DNA from: an uncultured Sphingomonas sp.
GTDB lineage: Bacteria > Pseudomonadota > Alphaproteobacteria > Sphingomonadales > Sphingomonadaceae
Reading direction: 5' to 3'
Assembly: GCF_913774285.1 (NCBI RefSeq)
Contig: NZ_CAJYHX010000025.1
Location: forward strand, 173,125 to 237,124
Length of the DNA stretch: 64,000 bases
The notes beneath the pieces were generated by a model, which made no database searches, was not told the origin of the DNA, and saw only the letters and a program-made list of their open reading frames with translations. Made by a program: the position numbers and the translations under genes. Of this stretch, positions 1-8,490 are shown in pieces. Within the stretch, counting starts at the first letter, position 1. Each line of letters begins with the position of its first letter.

Positions 1-1499
1 GCACGGATGCCTTCGTCCAGGTGGTCGATGCAGATTTTCGTTGGCTCGCGGTCAACCGCGCGGCGGCGGACGAATTCGAGCGGATCTACGGCACCCGGCC
101 CAGGGTCGGGGCCTCGATGCTCGATCTTTTTGCCGACAAGCCGGCGCACCAGGCCGCCGCACAAGCGCTATGGGCGCGCGCGTTGGGTGGCGAGGAGTTC
201 ACCGCGATCGGCGAATTCGGCGATCCCAGCCTGGACCGCCGCTTCTACGAGATGAAGTTCAATGTGCTGCGGGATGCCAGCGGCGCGCGCATTGGGGCAT
301 ATCAGTTCGTCTATGATGTGACGCAGCGGATCGCCGAACAGCACCGGCTGGCAGAGGCCGAGGAGGCGCTGCGCCAGAGCCAGAAGATGGAGGCGATGGG
401 CCAGCTCACCGGGGGTGTGGCGCACGACTTCAACAACCTGCTGACTCCGATCGTCGGCTCGCTCGACATGCTGCAGCGCCGAGGCATCGGCAACGAGCGC
501 GAGCAGCGTCTTATCGCCGGCGCGGTGCAGTCGGCCGAGCGCGCCAGGACGCTCGTCCAGCGCCTGCTCGCTTTCGCCCGGCGCCAACCCCTGCAGCCCG
601 TCGCCGTCGATATTGCCAGGCTGGTGCAGGGCATGGGCGAGCTCGTCTCGAGCACGACCGGTCCGCAGATCGAGGTCGTGCTGCAGGCCGAAGACGACCT
701 GCCCTTCGCCAAGGCCGATCCGAACCAGCTGGAAATGGCGCTGCTCAACCTCGCGGTGAACGCGCGCGACGCGATGCCGGGGGGCGGCGTGCTCCGTATC
801 GCCGCGGCGGCGGCGAAGGTCGGCCGCGCGCATCGTTCGGGGCTGAAGCCCGGCGCCTACGTCAAGCTCTCGGTGGCCGATACCGGCGCAGGCATGGACG
901 ATGCAACCCTGGCGCGGGCGATCGAGCCGTTCTTCTCCACCAAGGGCGTTGGCAAGGGCACCGGGCTCGGCCTGTCGATGGTCCACGGCCTCGCTTCCCA
1001 GCTCGGTGGCGCATTGACGATCCAGAGCCAGCCGGGCCGAGGCACCACGATCGAGCTGTGGTTGCCGCAGAGCGAGGTGGCGCCGAAGCCAGAAGAACAG
1101 ACCGGTGCCCAAAGCCTCGCGCCCGCAGCGCGCGGCGTCGCGCTGCTGGTCGACGACGAGGAACTGGTGCGGATGAGCACCGCCGACATGCTCACCGAAA
1201 TGGGCTATGCCGTCATCGAGGCAGCGTCGGGCGAAGAGGCGATGCAGTTCGTCGCCAACGACGTGGCGTTCGACGTCCTCCTGACCGATCACCTGATGCC
1301 CGGCATCACCGGAACAGATCTCGCGCGGATGGTCCGCACGGCGCGGCCGGACGTGCCGGTGTTGCTGGTCTCGGGCTATGCCGAAACCGAGGGCGTGGAC
1401 CCGAACCTGCCGCGGCTGATCAAGCCGTTCCGCAAGGACGAGCTCGCATCGAGCCTGGCACAGTTGCCGGCACATGCCTGCGCCGACGCTTCCGGTTAG
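1..1499 (+). CDS. PAS hybrid sensor histidine kinase with C-terminal receiver (5' end outside window)
   Basis: The reading frame is open at the left edge (in frame from base 3), so the true start lies upstream; the GTG at 21 sits inside a PAS-like fold and is not a credible start. The visible ~498 residues hold a PAS domain (about 1-110), a short coiled linker, a HisKA dimerisation helix with the H-box VAHDFNNLL (about residue 141), an HATPase_c domain with [10 protein letters not shown] (N box), DTGAGM and [10 protein letters not shown] (G boxes), and a C-terminal receiver (about 375-490) with a DD pair and phospho-acceptor in LLTDHLMPG. No membrane segment is visible. It should autophosphorylate and pass the phosphate to its own receiver. 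The architecture resembles the kinase at 15014-17053, so the two may be paralogues. The input signal is unknown. Confidence 0.93.
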   Translation, partial: TDAFVQVVDADFRWLAVNRAAADEFERIYGTRPRVGASMLDLFADKPAHQAAAQALWARALGGEEFTAIGEFGDPSLDRRFYEMKFNVLRDASGARIGAYQFVYDVTQRIAEQHRLAEAEEALRQSQKMEAMGQLTGGVAHDFNNLLTPIVGSLDMLQRRGIGNEREQRLIAGAVQSAERARTLVQRLLAFARRQPLQPVAVDIARLVQGMGELVSSTTGPQIEVVLQAEDDLPFAKADPNQLEMALLNLAVNARDAMPGGGVLRIAAAAAKVGRAHRSGLKPGAYVKLSVADTGAGMDDATLARAIEPFFSTKGVGKGTGLGLSMVHGLASQLGGALTIQSQPGRGTTIELWLPQSEVAPKPEEQTGAQSLAPAARGVALLVDDEELVRMSTADMLTEMGYAVIEAASGEEAMQFVANDVAFDVLLTDHLMPGITGTDLARMVRTARPDVPVLLVSGYAETEGVDPNLPRLIKPFRKDELASSLAQLPAHACADASG

Positions 1500-1572
1500 A
1501 TGCAGATCAATAGGATCGCCTGGATCTTACGACTCTGGCGGATGTTCTGGTTGCAACAGGAAGGAGGCGAGC

Positions 1573-2004
1573 ATGTGGGCGCCCCAACCATTTTTCCAGA
1601 ACGCGACGATCCTGCTCGCCACGCAGCAGAGCTTTTGCGCCGCTTACCTTGCGCAGACACTCTCGATGTTCGGCCTGCGCACCATAGGCCCCTTCGCCAG
1701 CGAGGCGGAATTGCAGGCATGGGCCGATGCCTTCCCCTCGCCGCCGGCGGCGATCGTTCTCGCCGCTGACTGGCTGCGGGACCGGGAATTGCCCTTGCCG
1801 CCATCGCTGATGGAGCGCAACATTCCCTATCTCCTTGTCGAGAACGCGCCGTGGCGCAGCACGGATATCGGCCTGCAGCCGGCCTTTGTCTGGCCGTACG
1901 CCGCATTCCAGATCGTCGAAGCGCTTCAGGATGCCGTCGCGCGCTCGATGGGGCTGCTCGACGCAGCACCCGATCCGCCCCAGCCCGGCCCAATGCCCGC
2001 CTAG
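1573..2004 (+). CDS. Degenerate receiver-like small protein
   Basis: This 143-residue protein starts at an ATG with a strong AGGAAGGAGG ribosome site (around 1559-1568), 73 bp after the hybrid kinase. Its first half follows a receiver layout: a first strand (ATILLATQQ), an amphipathic helix, GLRTIGPFASEAEL, then an alanine-rich strand (AAIVLAAD). The acidic pocket and phospho-acceptor Asp expected of an active receiver are missing or displaced. It may be a pseudo-receiver partner of the upstream kinase, co-transcribed with it. The C terminus is proline-rich and probably disordered. The receiver reading rests on pattern only; a fold prediction would settle it. Confidence 0.75.
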   Translation: MWAPQPFFQNATILLATQQSFCAAYLAQTLSMFGLRTIGPFASEAELQAWADAFPSPPAAIVLAADWLRDRELPLPPSLMERNIPYLLVENAPWRSTDIGLQPAFVWPYAAFQIVEALQDAVARSMGLLDAAPDPPQPGPMPA

Positions 2005-2091
2005 GAGGCGCCGGCGGCGAGCTTCGAATCGAAATCCTCCTGGCCCGACGTTGCGGCGCTGGCCGCGGAACCATTGCGCGCCGCGCCGGTT

Positions 2092-2128
2092 TTGACAGCA
2101 TGTTGTCCACTCAACCACATGTTGTCCA
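2092..2128 (+). promoter_or_regulatory. Direct-repeat operator candidate in front of the marR gene
   Basis: A TTGACA hexamer (2092-2097) is followed by two identical 11-base repeats CATGTTGTCCA at 2099-2109 and 2118-2128, 19 bp apart start to start, the second ending right at the ATG of the MarR gene. Two helical turns of spacing and overlap with a -35-like hexamer suggest an autoregulatory operator. MarR proteins more often bind inverted repeats, so the binder is an inference. Confidence 0.45.
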
Positions 2129-2611
2129 ATGTCGAACCAGGAAACGCACGTACGCGAGCTCGCCCTCGCCGTCTTCGCAACCAGCGGCAGGTTGATCGGC
2201 ACCGGTAACGAACTGGTTGCCCATCTCGGCCTCACCAGCGCGTGGTGGCAGGTGCTGGGAGCGCTGCGCTACTCGCCCGTGCCGCTTCCGACCGCCTCGA
2301 TCGCGCGCAACATGGGCCTGACCCGGCAGGCGGTGCAGCGCATCGTCGACTTGCTGGCGGCGCGCGGGCTGGTCGAATTCCAGGACAATCCGCACCACCG
2401 CCGGGCGAAGCTCATCGTGCTGACGGAGGCCGGGATTGCCGCCGTCATCGGCGCCGAGCAGGCGGTCGCCCCGCTCGACAAGGAAATCGCCGACCGCATC
2501 GGTCGCGCCCGAATCCGCGACGCCGTCCAGACCCTGGAAGCGATGAACGCCATTCTCGCGGACTGGCTCGACCGCGCCGTGCCCCCGCGCGCGCCCGACC
2601 CCCACGCGTAA
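2129..2611 (+). CDS. MarR-family transcriptional regulator
   Basis: This 160-residue protein has a winged helix-turn-helix: helices around LPTASIARNMGLTRQAVQRIVD (55-77), then a wing with RGLVEFQDNPHHRRAKL and LTEAG (80-110), flanked by the N- and C-terminal helices that form the MarR dimer interface. Members bind DNA as dimers and usually repress themselves and a neighbouring gene, releasing on binding a phenolic or oxidant ligand. No ribosome site is visible in front of the ATG, because the space is occupied by the second copy of the direct repeat at 2118-2128. The NmrA-type oxidoreductase 15 bp downstream is probably in the same transcript and is the likely regulated function. Confidence 0.9.
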   Translation: MSNQETHVRELALAVFATSGRLIGTGNELVAHLGLTSAWWQVLGALRYSPVPLPTASIARNMGLTRQAVQRIVDLLAARGLVEFQDNPHHRRAKLIVLTEAGIAAVIGAEQAVAPLDKEIADRIGRARIRDAVQTLEAMNAILADWLDRAVPPRAPDPHA

Positions 2612-2626
2612 AAAGGAGACGCTGTC

Positions 2627-3484
2627 ATGATCCTGGTATCAGGTGCCACCGGCGGCATCGGTGGTGAAGTATGCCGCCTGCTCAAGGAAGCCGGCACGCC
2701 ATTCCGCGCCCTGTGCCGCAAACAAGAACAGGTCGAACGCCTGCGCCGGCAGGGCATGGATGCCGTGCTCGGCGATTTCGACCGGCCGGAAACGCTGGCG
2801 GCGGCGATGCAGGGAATCGATACGATGTTTCTCATCACACCGCCCACGCAGCAGCAGCTGACGCAGGAAACCGCGGCGATCGATGCCGCCAGGAAGGCCG
2901 GCGTCGGCCGGATCGTCAAGATCTCCGCCTCCGACAGCAATGTGCGCTCGCCGGTGCCTTGGGCAAGGGCGCACGCGCTGATCGACCACCATCTCCGCGC
3001 CTCCGGCATCGGCTGGACTATCCTCAAGCCCACCGCCTTCATGCAGAACTTCCTGTGGTTCAAGGACCCGATCGCCAAGGGATTCCTGCCTCAGGTCGCC
3101 GGCAAGGGATCGGTCTCCTGGGTCGACACGCGCGACATCGCACGCGTGGCAGCCGCCGTGCTGACCCAGGCGGGCCACGACGGCGCGACCTATTTCCTGA
3201 CCGGCCCGGAGACGCTGGACATGAAGGAAGCGGCGGCGCGCCTGTCGAAGGTCCTCGGCCACAAGGTTCGCTATCTGGACCTGCCCTCCCCGCTGTTCTG
3301 GGGGCTGATGCGCCTGACCGGCAACTCGCCCTGGATGGCGAAGGGTCTGGTCGTGCAATTCGCCGACGTCGTCGCCGGGCATCACGATATCGACCCGACC
3401 TTCGAGATCCAGCGCCTCACCGGCACGCCGCCGCACGACTTCACCGATTTCCTTCTCGCGCACCGCCAGCAATTTTCTCGATAG
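2627..3484 (+). CDS. NmrA/QorB-type NAD(P)-binding oxidoreductase
   Basis: This 285-residue atypical short-chain dehydrogenase has an N-terminal Rossmann motif GATGGIGGEV (6-15), an acidic strand end (LGDFDRPE), and the NmrA-like core IVKISASDSN and WTILKPTAFMQN. Relatives include QorB-type quinone reductases and NAD(P)-sensing regulators such as NmrA. Classical SDR Tyr-x3-Lys catalysis is not evident, as usual for the family. An AAAGGAGA ribosome site precedes the ATG. Its position 15 bp after a MarR gene suggests a role in handling quinones or other electrophiles under MarR control; the substrate is unknown. Confidence 0.88.
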   Translation: MILVSGATGGIGGEVCRLLKEAGTPFRALCRKQEQVERLRRQGMDAVLGDFDRPETLAAAMQGIDTMFLITPPTQQQLTQETAAIDAARKAGVGRIVKISASDSNVRSPVPWARAHALIDHHLRASGIGWTILKPTAFMQNFLWFKDPIAKGFLPQVAGKGSVSWVDTRDIARVAAAVLTQAGHDGATYFLTGPETLDMKEAAARLSKVLGHKVRYLDLPSPLFWGLMRLTGNSPWMAKGLVVQFADVVAGHHDIDPTFEIQRLTGTPPHDFTDFLLAHRQQFSR

Positions 3485-3552
3485 CCATTGCGCCCGGCGG
3501 TGCGTTGTCGGGCGCGCTTCTGCACAGCCGCGACATTCTGGAGACATTTCTC

Positions 3553-4365
3553 ATGCAGCCGACCAACGCTTCTCTCGCGGGCCATGCCGCGATCGTCACC
3601 GGTGCGAGCTCTGGCATCGGCCTTGCGGTTGCCGAAGCCGTGGCGGCAGCCGGCGCTGCCGTGGCGGTGAACTATCACGCCCAGGCAGAACCCGCTGAGG
3701 CGCTGGTGGATCGGATCATTGCCCAGGGCGGCCGCGCGATCGCGGTACAGGCCGATGTGTCGGAGGAGGCGGAGGTGATCCGCCTCTTCGACGAAGCTGC
3801 CGCCGCCTTCGGCCGCATCGACCTGCTCGTCTCCAACTCCGGCGTGCAGAAGGATGCGGCGATCGCCGACATGTCGCTGGAAGACTGGAACACGGTCATC
3901 GGCATCAACCTCACCGGCCAGTTCCTCTGCGCGCGCGAGGCGGTGAAGCGCTTCCGCGCGCAGCCCGCCCAGGCGCGGCCCGCCCGCAGCGCCGGCGTGA
4001 TCGTCGCGATGAGCTCGGTGCACGAGATCATCCCCTGGGCAGGACACATCAACTACGCCTCGGCCAAGGGCGGCGTGCGCATGCTGACCCGCTCGCTCGC
4101 GCAGGAAGTCGCCGGCGACGGGATTCGGGTGAATGCCGTCGCGCCGGGCGCGATCCGCACCCCGATCAACAAGGAAGCATGGGACAGCCAGGAAGCGCTG
4201 GCCAGGCTGCTGCGACTGATCCCCTATGGCCGCATCGGCGAGCCCGAGGACGTAGCTCGCGCGGTCGTCTGGCTGGCCTCGGACGCGGCGGATTATGTGA
4301 CCGGCACCACGCTGTTCGTCGACGGCGGCATGTCGCTTTATCCGGAATTCCGCGACAATGGCTGA
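3553..4365 (+). CDS. SDR oxidoreductase, glucose 1-dehydrogenase-like
   Basis: This 270-residue classical short-chain dehydrogenase has the cofactor motif TGASSGIG (15-22), the structural motif near NSGVQKD in place of the usual NNAG, a catalytic Ser in MSSVHE, Tyr and Lys in INYASAKGG, and the PGAIRTPIN loop. A C-terminal YVTGTTLFVDGGM is typical of the glucose 1-dehydrogenase/FabG group. The ATG at 3553 is the first that includes the full Rossmann strand. Its last 8 bases overlap the next gene, so translation is probably coupled to the GH15 enzyme. That suggests the sugar released by the hydrolase is oxidised, though SDR substrates cannot be read from sequence alone. Confidence 0.9.
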   Translation: MQPTNASLAGHAAIVTGASSGIGLAVAEAVAAAGAAVAVNYHAQAEPAEALVDRIIAQGGRAIAVQADVSEEAEVIRLFDEAAAAFGRIDLLVSNSGVQKDAAIADMSLEDWNTVIGINLTGQFLCAREAVKRFRAQPAQARPARSAGVIVAMSSVHEIIPWAGHINYASAKGGVRMLTRSLAQEVAGDGIRVNAVAPGAIRTPINKEAWDSQEALARLLRLIPYGRIGEPEDVARAVVWLASDAADYVTGTTLFVDGGMSLYPEFRDNG

Positions 4366-6169
4366 GCCCCGTCGAACGATCGGCGAGCATGGCATCATCG
4401 GCGACCTGGAGACCGCGGCGCTGGTCGCGCGCGACGGCACGATCGATTATCTCTGCTGGCCTTCGCTCGACAGCCCGACGATCTTCGCCGACCTGCTGGA
4501 CGGCGAACGCGGCGGCGCATTCTCGATCGAGCCGGAGATCGACCAGCCGCGCCACCTTCACCTCTATGTGCCCGATACGAACGTGCTGCTGACCCGCTGG
4601 ATGGGAGCGGAGGGCAGCGCCGAGGTTGTCGATCTGATGCCTCAGCCGGAGGCCCGCCGCCGCGCCAAAAACGATGCGCGCTGCCTGATCCGCCGGGTGA
4701 CGGTGACCAGCGGCACGGTGGCGTTCGCCATGCGCTGTACCCCCCGTTTCGACTATGCCCGCGAAGTGCCGGAGGTCGCCCATATCGAAGGCGGGGTTCG
4801 CTTCTCCGGACAGCATCTGTCGCTCTGCCTCTTCGCCTCCGTGCCGCTCGATCGGCAGCATGGCGGCGCCGGCGCGCGCTTCACCCTGTCCAAGGGCGAA
4901 AGTGCCTGGCTCGTGCTCGGCGACGAGGGGATGCCGCGACCCGACGACGCTGCGGTTCTGGCACAGATCACGGCCACTACCCAGGAATGGCGATCCTGGT
5001 CGGGCAAGGCGACCTATAAGGGTCGCTGGCGCGAACAGGTTCTGCGTTCGGCGCTGACGCTGAAGCTGCTGACCTCCGCCCGCCACGGCTCGATCGCGGC
5101 TGCAGCGACCTTCTCCCTGCCCGAAGCCGAGGGCGGCGAACGCAACTGGGATTATCGCGCGACCTGGATTCGCGATGCCTCCTTCACTGTCTACGCCTTT
5201 CTGCGGCTGGGCTTCACGGAAGAGGCGGAGCACTTCTATCGCTGGGTCGGCGCGCGCATCCTTGCGTCGGGCCGCGGAAACGCGCTCCAGATACTGTACG
5301 CGCTCGACGGAGAGGATGCGGGTGACGAGCAGGAGCTCCCGCATCTCCGCGGCTATGCGGACAGTCGCCCCGTGCGGATCGGCAATGCCGCGCGCGAACA
5401 GACGCAGCTCGACATCTTCGGCGCGCTCCTCGACAGCGCCTATCTCTCCAACAAATACGGGCCTGCCATTCCGCACGAGGGCTGGCAGCATGTCTGCCGG
5501 CTTGTCGAGCATGTAATCGAGCATTGGCAGGAGCCCGATGCAGGCATCTGGGAAATGCGCTCTGCGCCCCGCCATTTCCTCCATTCGCGCGTGATGTGCT
5601 GGGTCGCGCTCGATCGGGCCATCCGGCTCGCCAAGAAACGGTCGCTGCCCGCGCCGCTGGTAGCCTGGGCGGAGGCGCGTGATGCCATCGTCGACGATGT
5701 CTGGAAGAATTTCCGCCACCCGGAGCATGGCTATTTCGTGCAGGAGCGCGGCGGCACCGCACTCGACGCGGCCCTGCTGATGCTGCCGCTGGTGCGCTTC
5801 GTGTCGTCGACCGATCCGGTCTGGCTCAAGACGCTGGAGGCGATCGGCGCACAGCTCTGCGACGATGGGCTCGTCTACCGCTACCGCAGTGACGACGGCC
5901 TGGCAGGGCCGGAGGGCGCCTTCACCACCTGCACCTTCTGGTATGCGGAGTGCCTTGCCCGCGCGGGTCGGCTCGACGATGCGCAGATGCTCCTCGCCAA
6001 GGGAGTCGCCTACGGCAACGATCTCGGCCTGTTCGCCGAAGAGACCGATATTCGCGGACTGGCGCTTGGCAACTTTCCCCAAGCGCTGACGCACCTGGCC
6101 TTCATCAGCGCCGCGCATTTTCTCGACCGAAAGCTAGACCCGTCTCACCGGCCGGTATGGCAGCCCTAA
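4358..6169 (+). CDS. Glycoside hydrolase family 15 protein (glucoamylase/trehalase-like)
   Basis: The 603-residue protein has the bacterial GH15 layout: an N-terminal beta-sandwich (about 1-220, starting IGDLETAALVARDGTIDYLCWP) and a C-terminal (alpha/alpha)6 barrel. Barrel signatures are RNWDYRATWIRDASF, the general-acid region PDAGIWEMR, and the C-terminal catalytic-base region EETD followed by LGNFPQALTHLAFI. Family members hydrolyse terminal alpha-glucosidic bonds in maltooligosaccharides, or trehalose in some actinobacterial and archaeal forms. No signal peptide is present, so it acts in the cytoplasm. The ATG lies within the last codons of the SDR gene (8-base overlap), making the two a coupled unit. 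Glucoamylase and trehalase cannot be told apart here. Confidence 0.93.
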   Translation: MAEPRRTIGEHGIIGDLETAALVARDGTIDYLCWPSLDSPTIFADLLDGERGGAFSIEPEIDQPRHLHLYVPDTNVLLTRWMGAEGSAEVVDLMPQPEARRRAKNDARCLIRRVTVTSGTVAFAMRCTPRFDYAREVPEVAHIEGGVRFSGQHLSLCLFASVPLDRQHGGAGARFTLSKGESAWLVLGDEGMPRPDDAAVLAQITATTQEWRSWSGKATYKGRWREQVLRSALTLKLLTSARHGSIAAAATFSLPEAEGGERNWDYRATWIRDASFTVYAFLRLGFTEEAEHFYRWVGARILASGRGNALQILYALDGEDAGDEQELPHLRGYADSRPVRIGNAAREQTQLDIFGALLDSAYLSNKYGPAIPHEGWQHVCRLVEHVIEHWQEPDAGIWEMRSAPRHFLHSRVMCWVALDRAIRLAKKRSLPAPLVAWAEARDAIVDDVWKNFRHPEHGYFVQERGGTALDAALLMLPLVRFVSSTDPVWLKTLEAIGAQLCDDGLVYRYRSDDGLAGPEGAFTTCTFWYAECLARAGRLDDAQMLLAKGVAYGNDLGLFAEETDIRGLALGNFPQALTHLAFISAAHFLDRKLDPSHRPVWQP

Positions 6170-6208
6170 CCGGCACTTTCCGCAGACGCTTCCTAGCAGT
6201 GCAGTGCC

Positions 6209-6231
6209 GGCCGAGGCCACGCCCCTCGGCC
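6209..6231. terminator. GC-rich hairpin after the GH15 gene
   Basis: A perfect 8-bp stem GGCCGAGG/CCTCGGCC closes a 7-base loop about 40 bp after the GH15 stop codon. No T tract follows, so it may slow or stop transcription only weakly, or protect the 3' end of the message. Confidence 0.45.
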
Positions 6232-6252
6232 CGCTAGATCTGGTGCGATTTC

Positions 6253-6681
6253 GTGTGCCGCTGGTAGAAGAGGTAGCGGGCGCCGCAGCCGATGGGGTTC
6301 ACGCCCGTCGTCGTTCGTCCAGCCTGGGATTATGGCGATCGCGCGTGGACTAGGATGACGATGTAGCACGCGGCTGAGGAACAAGGCGCGGCGCGCTACG
6401 TCGGCAATGGTCGCAACCACTGGACGTGTGTGCATGTCGACGATCTCGCCGACCTCTGTCTGCTGGCGCTCGAGAATGCGCCGGCAGCCTCCATCTTCAA
6501 CGGTGCCCATCGCACGCCCGTGACCTTGATCGAAATCGCGTGTGCCGCAAGCCTGGGGACGGGTGCCGGGGGCAAGGTGGTGGAACGGCCGCTGGCGGGA
6601 GCGCGGCAGGCGCTCGGCTGGCAGCCGTCGCGACATTCGATCCTCCGCGACCTGTGCGCCTACGCCCCCTCGGCACCCTAG
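6253..6681 (+). pseudogene. Remnant of an NAD-dependent epimerase/dehydratase (extended SDR)
   Basis: The C-terminal part of an extended SDR survives in pieces. One frame reads PLVEEVAGAAADGV, then the frame shifts near 6297 to PVVVRPAWDYGDRAW (the family's VVIRPG-x-YG segment), meets a TAG at 6364-6366, and continues in the same frame as EEQGAARYVGNGRN, VHVDDLADLCLLALENAP and a typical family ending LGWQPSRHSILRDL. The N-terminal Rossmann half with GxxGxxG is absent. An open stretch from 6430 could be translated but would encode only the last ~83 residues. It reads as a decayed gene between the glucoamylase unit and the antiporter operon. Confidence 0.7.
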
Positions 6682-6754
6682 GCGCCACGCATCCGGGATG
6701 GCGAAGCGGTACCGCGCAATCCTACCGCCCGTGCGTCCGCCACAAAGATCATGC

Positions 6755-7798
6755 TCAGGCGTCGCCTTCGTCATTGCGGCCATTCACGGCAACGACTTCG
6801 AGGATCACGTCGCCCGGCTGAAGCCGGGCCGCCTCGGCTTCCCAGAAGCCGATCACGGAGTCGCCGCGATAGATGCGATGCCCCAGCCCCGTCGCGATAT
6901 CCCGCAGCGCCTTCCCGACCTCGGCATCGGTAACGCTGCGTTCGCGCAAGGCGACCCGCCCATCGGCGGCGGCAAGATCGGCCATATAGTCGGCCAGATG
7001 CTCGCCCTGGGTCGATCCGGCGAGCATCAGTCCGGCGAAGCTCGCCGGATTGATCACCGTATTCGCCCCCGCCTGCCGGGCGATCGCCTCGTTGTCCTGC
7101 GAGCGGATTACCACGCTGATCGGCAGCGTCGGAGCAATGCGGCGTGCCGTGAGGGCGATCAGGATCGAGGTATCGTCACGCCCCGCGGCGACGATCAGGG
7201 CCCGCGCGGCGCCGAGCCGGACCGCCTTCAGGGCGGCATCGCGGGTTGCGTTGCCTTCCATGACGGCAACGCCCAGCGCCTCCGCATTGCGCAGCGCGCC
7301 CGCATTCTCGTCGATGACGACGATCGTATCCGGGTGCGCACCCCGCCGGATCAGCTCGCTTGCCGCTTCCGAACCGCTGTTGCCGAACCCCGCGATGACG
7401 ACATGGTTGCGAAGCTGCTTCTGGATCACCGACATGCGCCATCGCTCCCAAACACGCTTGAGCAGAAAGTCATAGGCCGTTCCCAGAAAGATCAGCCACA
7501 CGAACAGGCGGATCGGCGTGACGAGGAAGGTATCGAACAGCCGCGCCTGCTGGGTCACCGGCACGATATCGCCATAGCCGACGGTCGTGACGGTAATCAT
7601 CGTGAAGTAGAGAATGTCGGCGAAGGTCACCGGCGCGCCCGAGGATTGGCGCAGGCCGTCCCGATCGAACCAGTGGACCGCCAACGCGACGCCGATCAGA
7701 GCGACGGCCAGCAAGGCGCGCCAGGACAGCGCCAGCCACGCGGGCGTGCGACTGCGCCGGTAGAGATGATACGGCGAAGGACGGGAGGCGATGCGCAC
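6755..7798 (-). CDS. Two-TM potassium channel with TrkA-type RCK domains
   Basis: The 347-residue protein has a first membrane helix (about 25-43), a pore helix and the K+ selectivity filter TVGYGD (about 72-77), a second helix (about 86-110), then a TrkA-N Rossmann domain starting HVVIAGFGNSGSE with VVIDEN and GNATRD, and a TrkA-C domain at the C terminus. This matches MthK/Kch-like ligand-gated channels of the inner membrane. The GTG start lies 12 bp after phaG, so it is probably the last gene of the antiporter operon. That is a pointed association: a K+ pore and a PhaA-G type antiporter both adjust cytoplasmic K+ and pH. Confidence 0.93.
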   Translation of the reverse strand: MRIASRPSPYHLYRRSRTPAWLALSWRALLAVALIGVALAVHWFDRDGLRQSSGAPVTFADILYFTMITVTTVGYGDIVPVTQQARLFDTFLVTPIRLFVWLIFLGTAYDFLLKRVWERWRMSVIQKQLRNHVVIAGFGNSGSEAASELIRRGAHPDTIVVIDENAGALRNAEALGVAVMEGNATRDAALKAVRLGAARALIVAAGRDDTSILIALTARRIAPTLPISVVIRSQDNEAIARQAGANTVINPASFAGLMLAGSTQGEHLADYMADLAAADGRVALRERSVTDAEVGKALRDIATGLGHRIYRGDSVIGFWEAEAARLQPGDVILEVVAVNGRNDEGDA

Positions 7799-7810
7799 GG
7801 CCGGCCGCGA

Positions 7811-8224
7811 TCAGGTGTTCGCGGTGGAGGCAGGCGTGCCCCGCCTGGGCGATTCGAACGTCGCCCAGTCGCCCTCGCCGCCCGGTTTCGGCGGCGGGCC
7901 GGCGATGCTGTCGGGCTCGTTGATCGCCCCGGTGTGAACACGGTGCAGGTGCACCTTCGCGATCATGTTCGCGGAGATCGGGGCAGTGATGAACAGGAAC
8001 AGCGAGATCAGCAGTTCGTGCGCGGTCCAGACGCCGAGCCGCGCCTGGAAATAGACGACCGAGGCGAGCAGCAGCGCCCCCAGCCCGAGCGTCGTCGCCT
8101 TGGTGGGGCCGTGCAGCCGCTCCATCGTCGAGGGCAGGCGCACCAGCCCCCAGCTGCCGATCAGGGTGAAGGCCGCGCCGAGCAGCACCAGCCCGACGAT
8201 GACGCTATCGATGAGGATCTTCAT
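7811..8224 (-). CDS. phaG: Mrp/Pha antiporter subunit G
   Basis: This 137-residue protein has three predicted membrane helices and the MnhG/PhaG family core GLVRLPSTMERLHGPTKATT, followed by a soluble proline/glycine-rich tail of about 35 residues. It is one of the small structural subunits required for Mrp complex assembly in the inner membrane. Its ATG overlaps the phaF stop as ATGA, and the gene is followed after 12 bp by the potassium channel. The tail is longer than needed for the fold and looks disordered. Confidence 0.93.
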   Translation of the reverse strand: MKILIDSVIVGLVLLGAAFTLIGSWGLVRLPSTMERLHGPTKATTLGLGALLLASVVYFQARLGVWTAHELLISLFLFITAPISANMIAKVHLHRVHTGAINEPDSIAGPPPKPGGEGDWATFESPRRGTPASTANT

Positions 8225-8490
8225 TCGACGATGTCTCCGCGCAGGACGAATTTGCAATAGGCGATCGTGCTGACGAAGCCCACCATCGCGAGGAGCAGCG
8301 CCGCCTCGAAATAGGTGTCGCTCCCCCCGATCATGCCGATCAGGACGATCAGCGCGATCGCGTTGATGACCATGGTGTCGAGCGCGACGATCCGGTCGCC
8401 GAGCGCCGGCCCACGCAGGAGGCGCCAACCGTTCAGCAGCAGCGCGAGCGCGATGCCGGCCGCGGCGATATGGAGCGCCACCCCGATCAT
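8221..8490 (-). CDS. phaF: Mrp/Pha antiporter subunit F
   Basis: This 89-residue hydrophobic protein has three membrane helices and the MnhF motif RGPALGDRIVALDTM. It is a small subunit of the multisubunit cation/proton antiporter. The start is the ATG at 8490, 4 bases inside the end of phaE, and the stop overlaps the phaG start, so it is translated as part of a tightly coupled operon. Confidence 0.93.
   Translation of the reverse strand: MIGVALHIAAAGIALALLLNGWRLLRGPALGDRIVALDTMVINAIALIVLIGMIGGSDTYFEAALLLAMVGFVSTIAYCKFVLRGDIVE

Noticed and set aside
168..1475. 435-codon minus-strand open frame
   Set aside because: It is antisense to the hybrid kinase, with low-complexity composition typical of a shadow frame.
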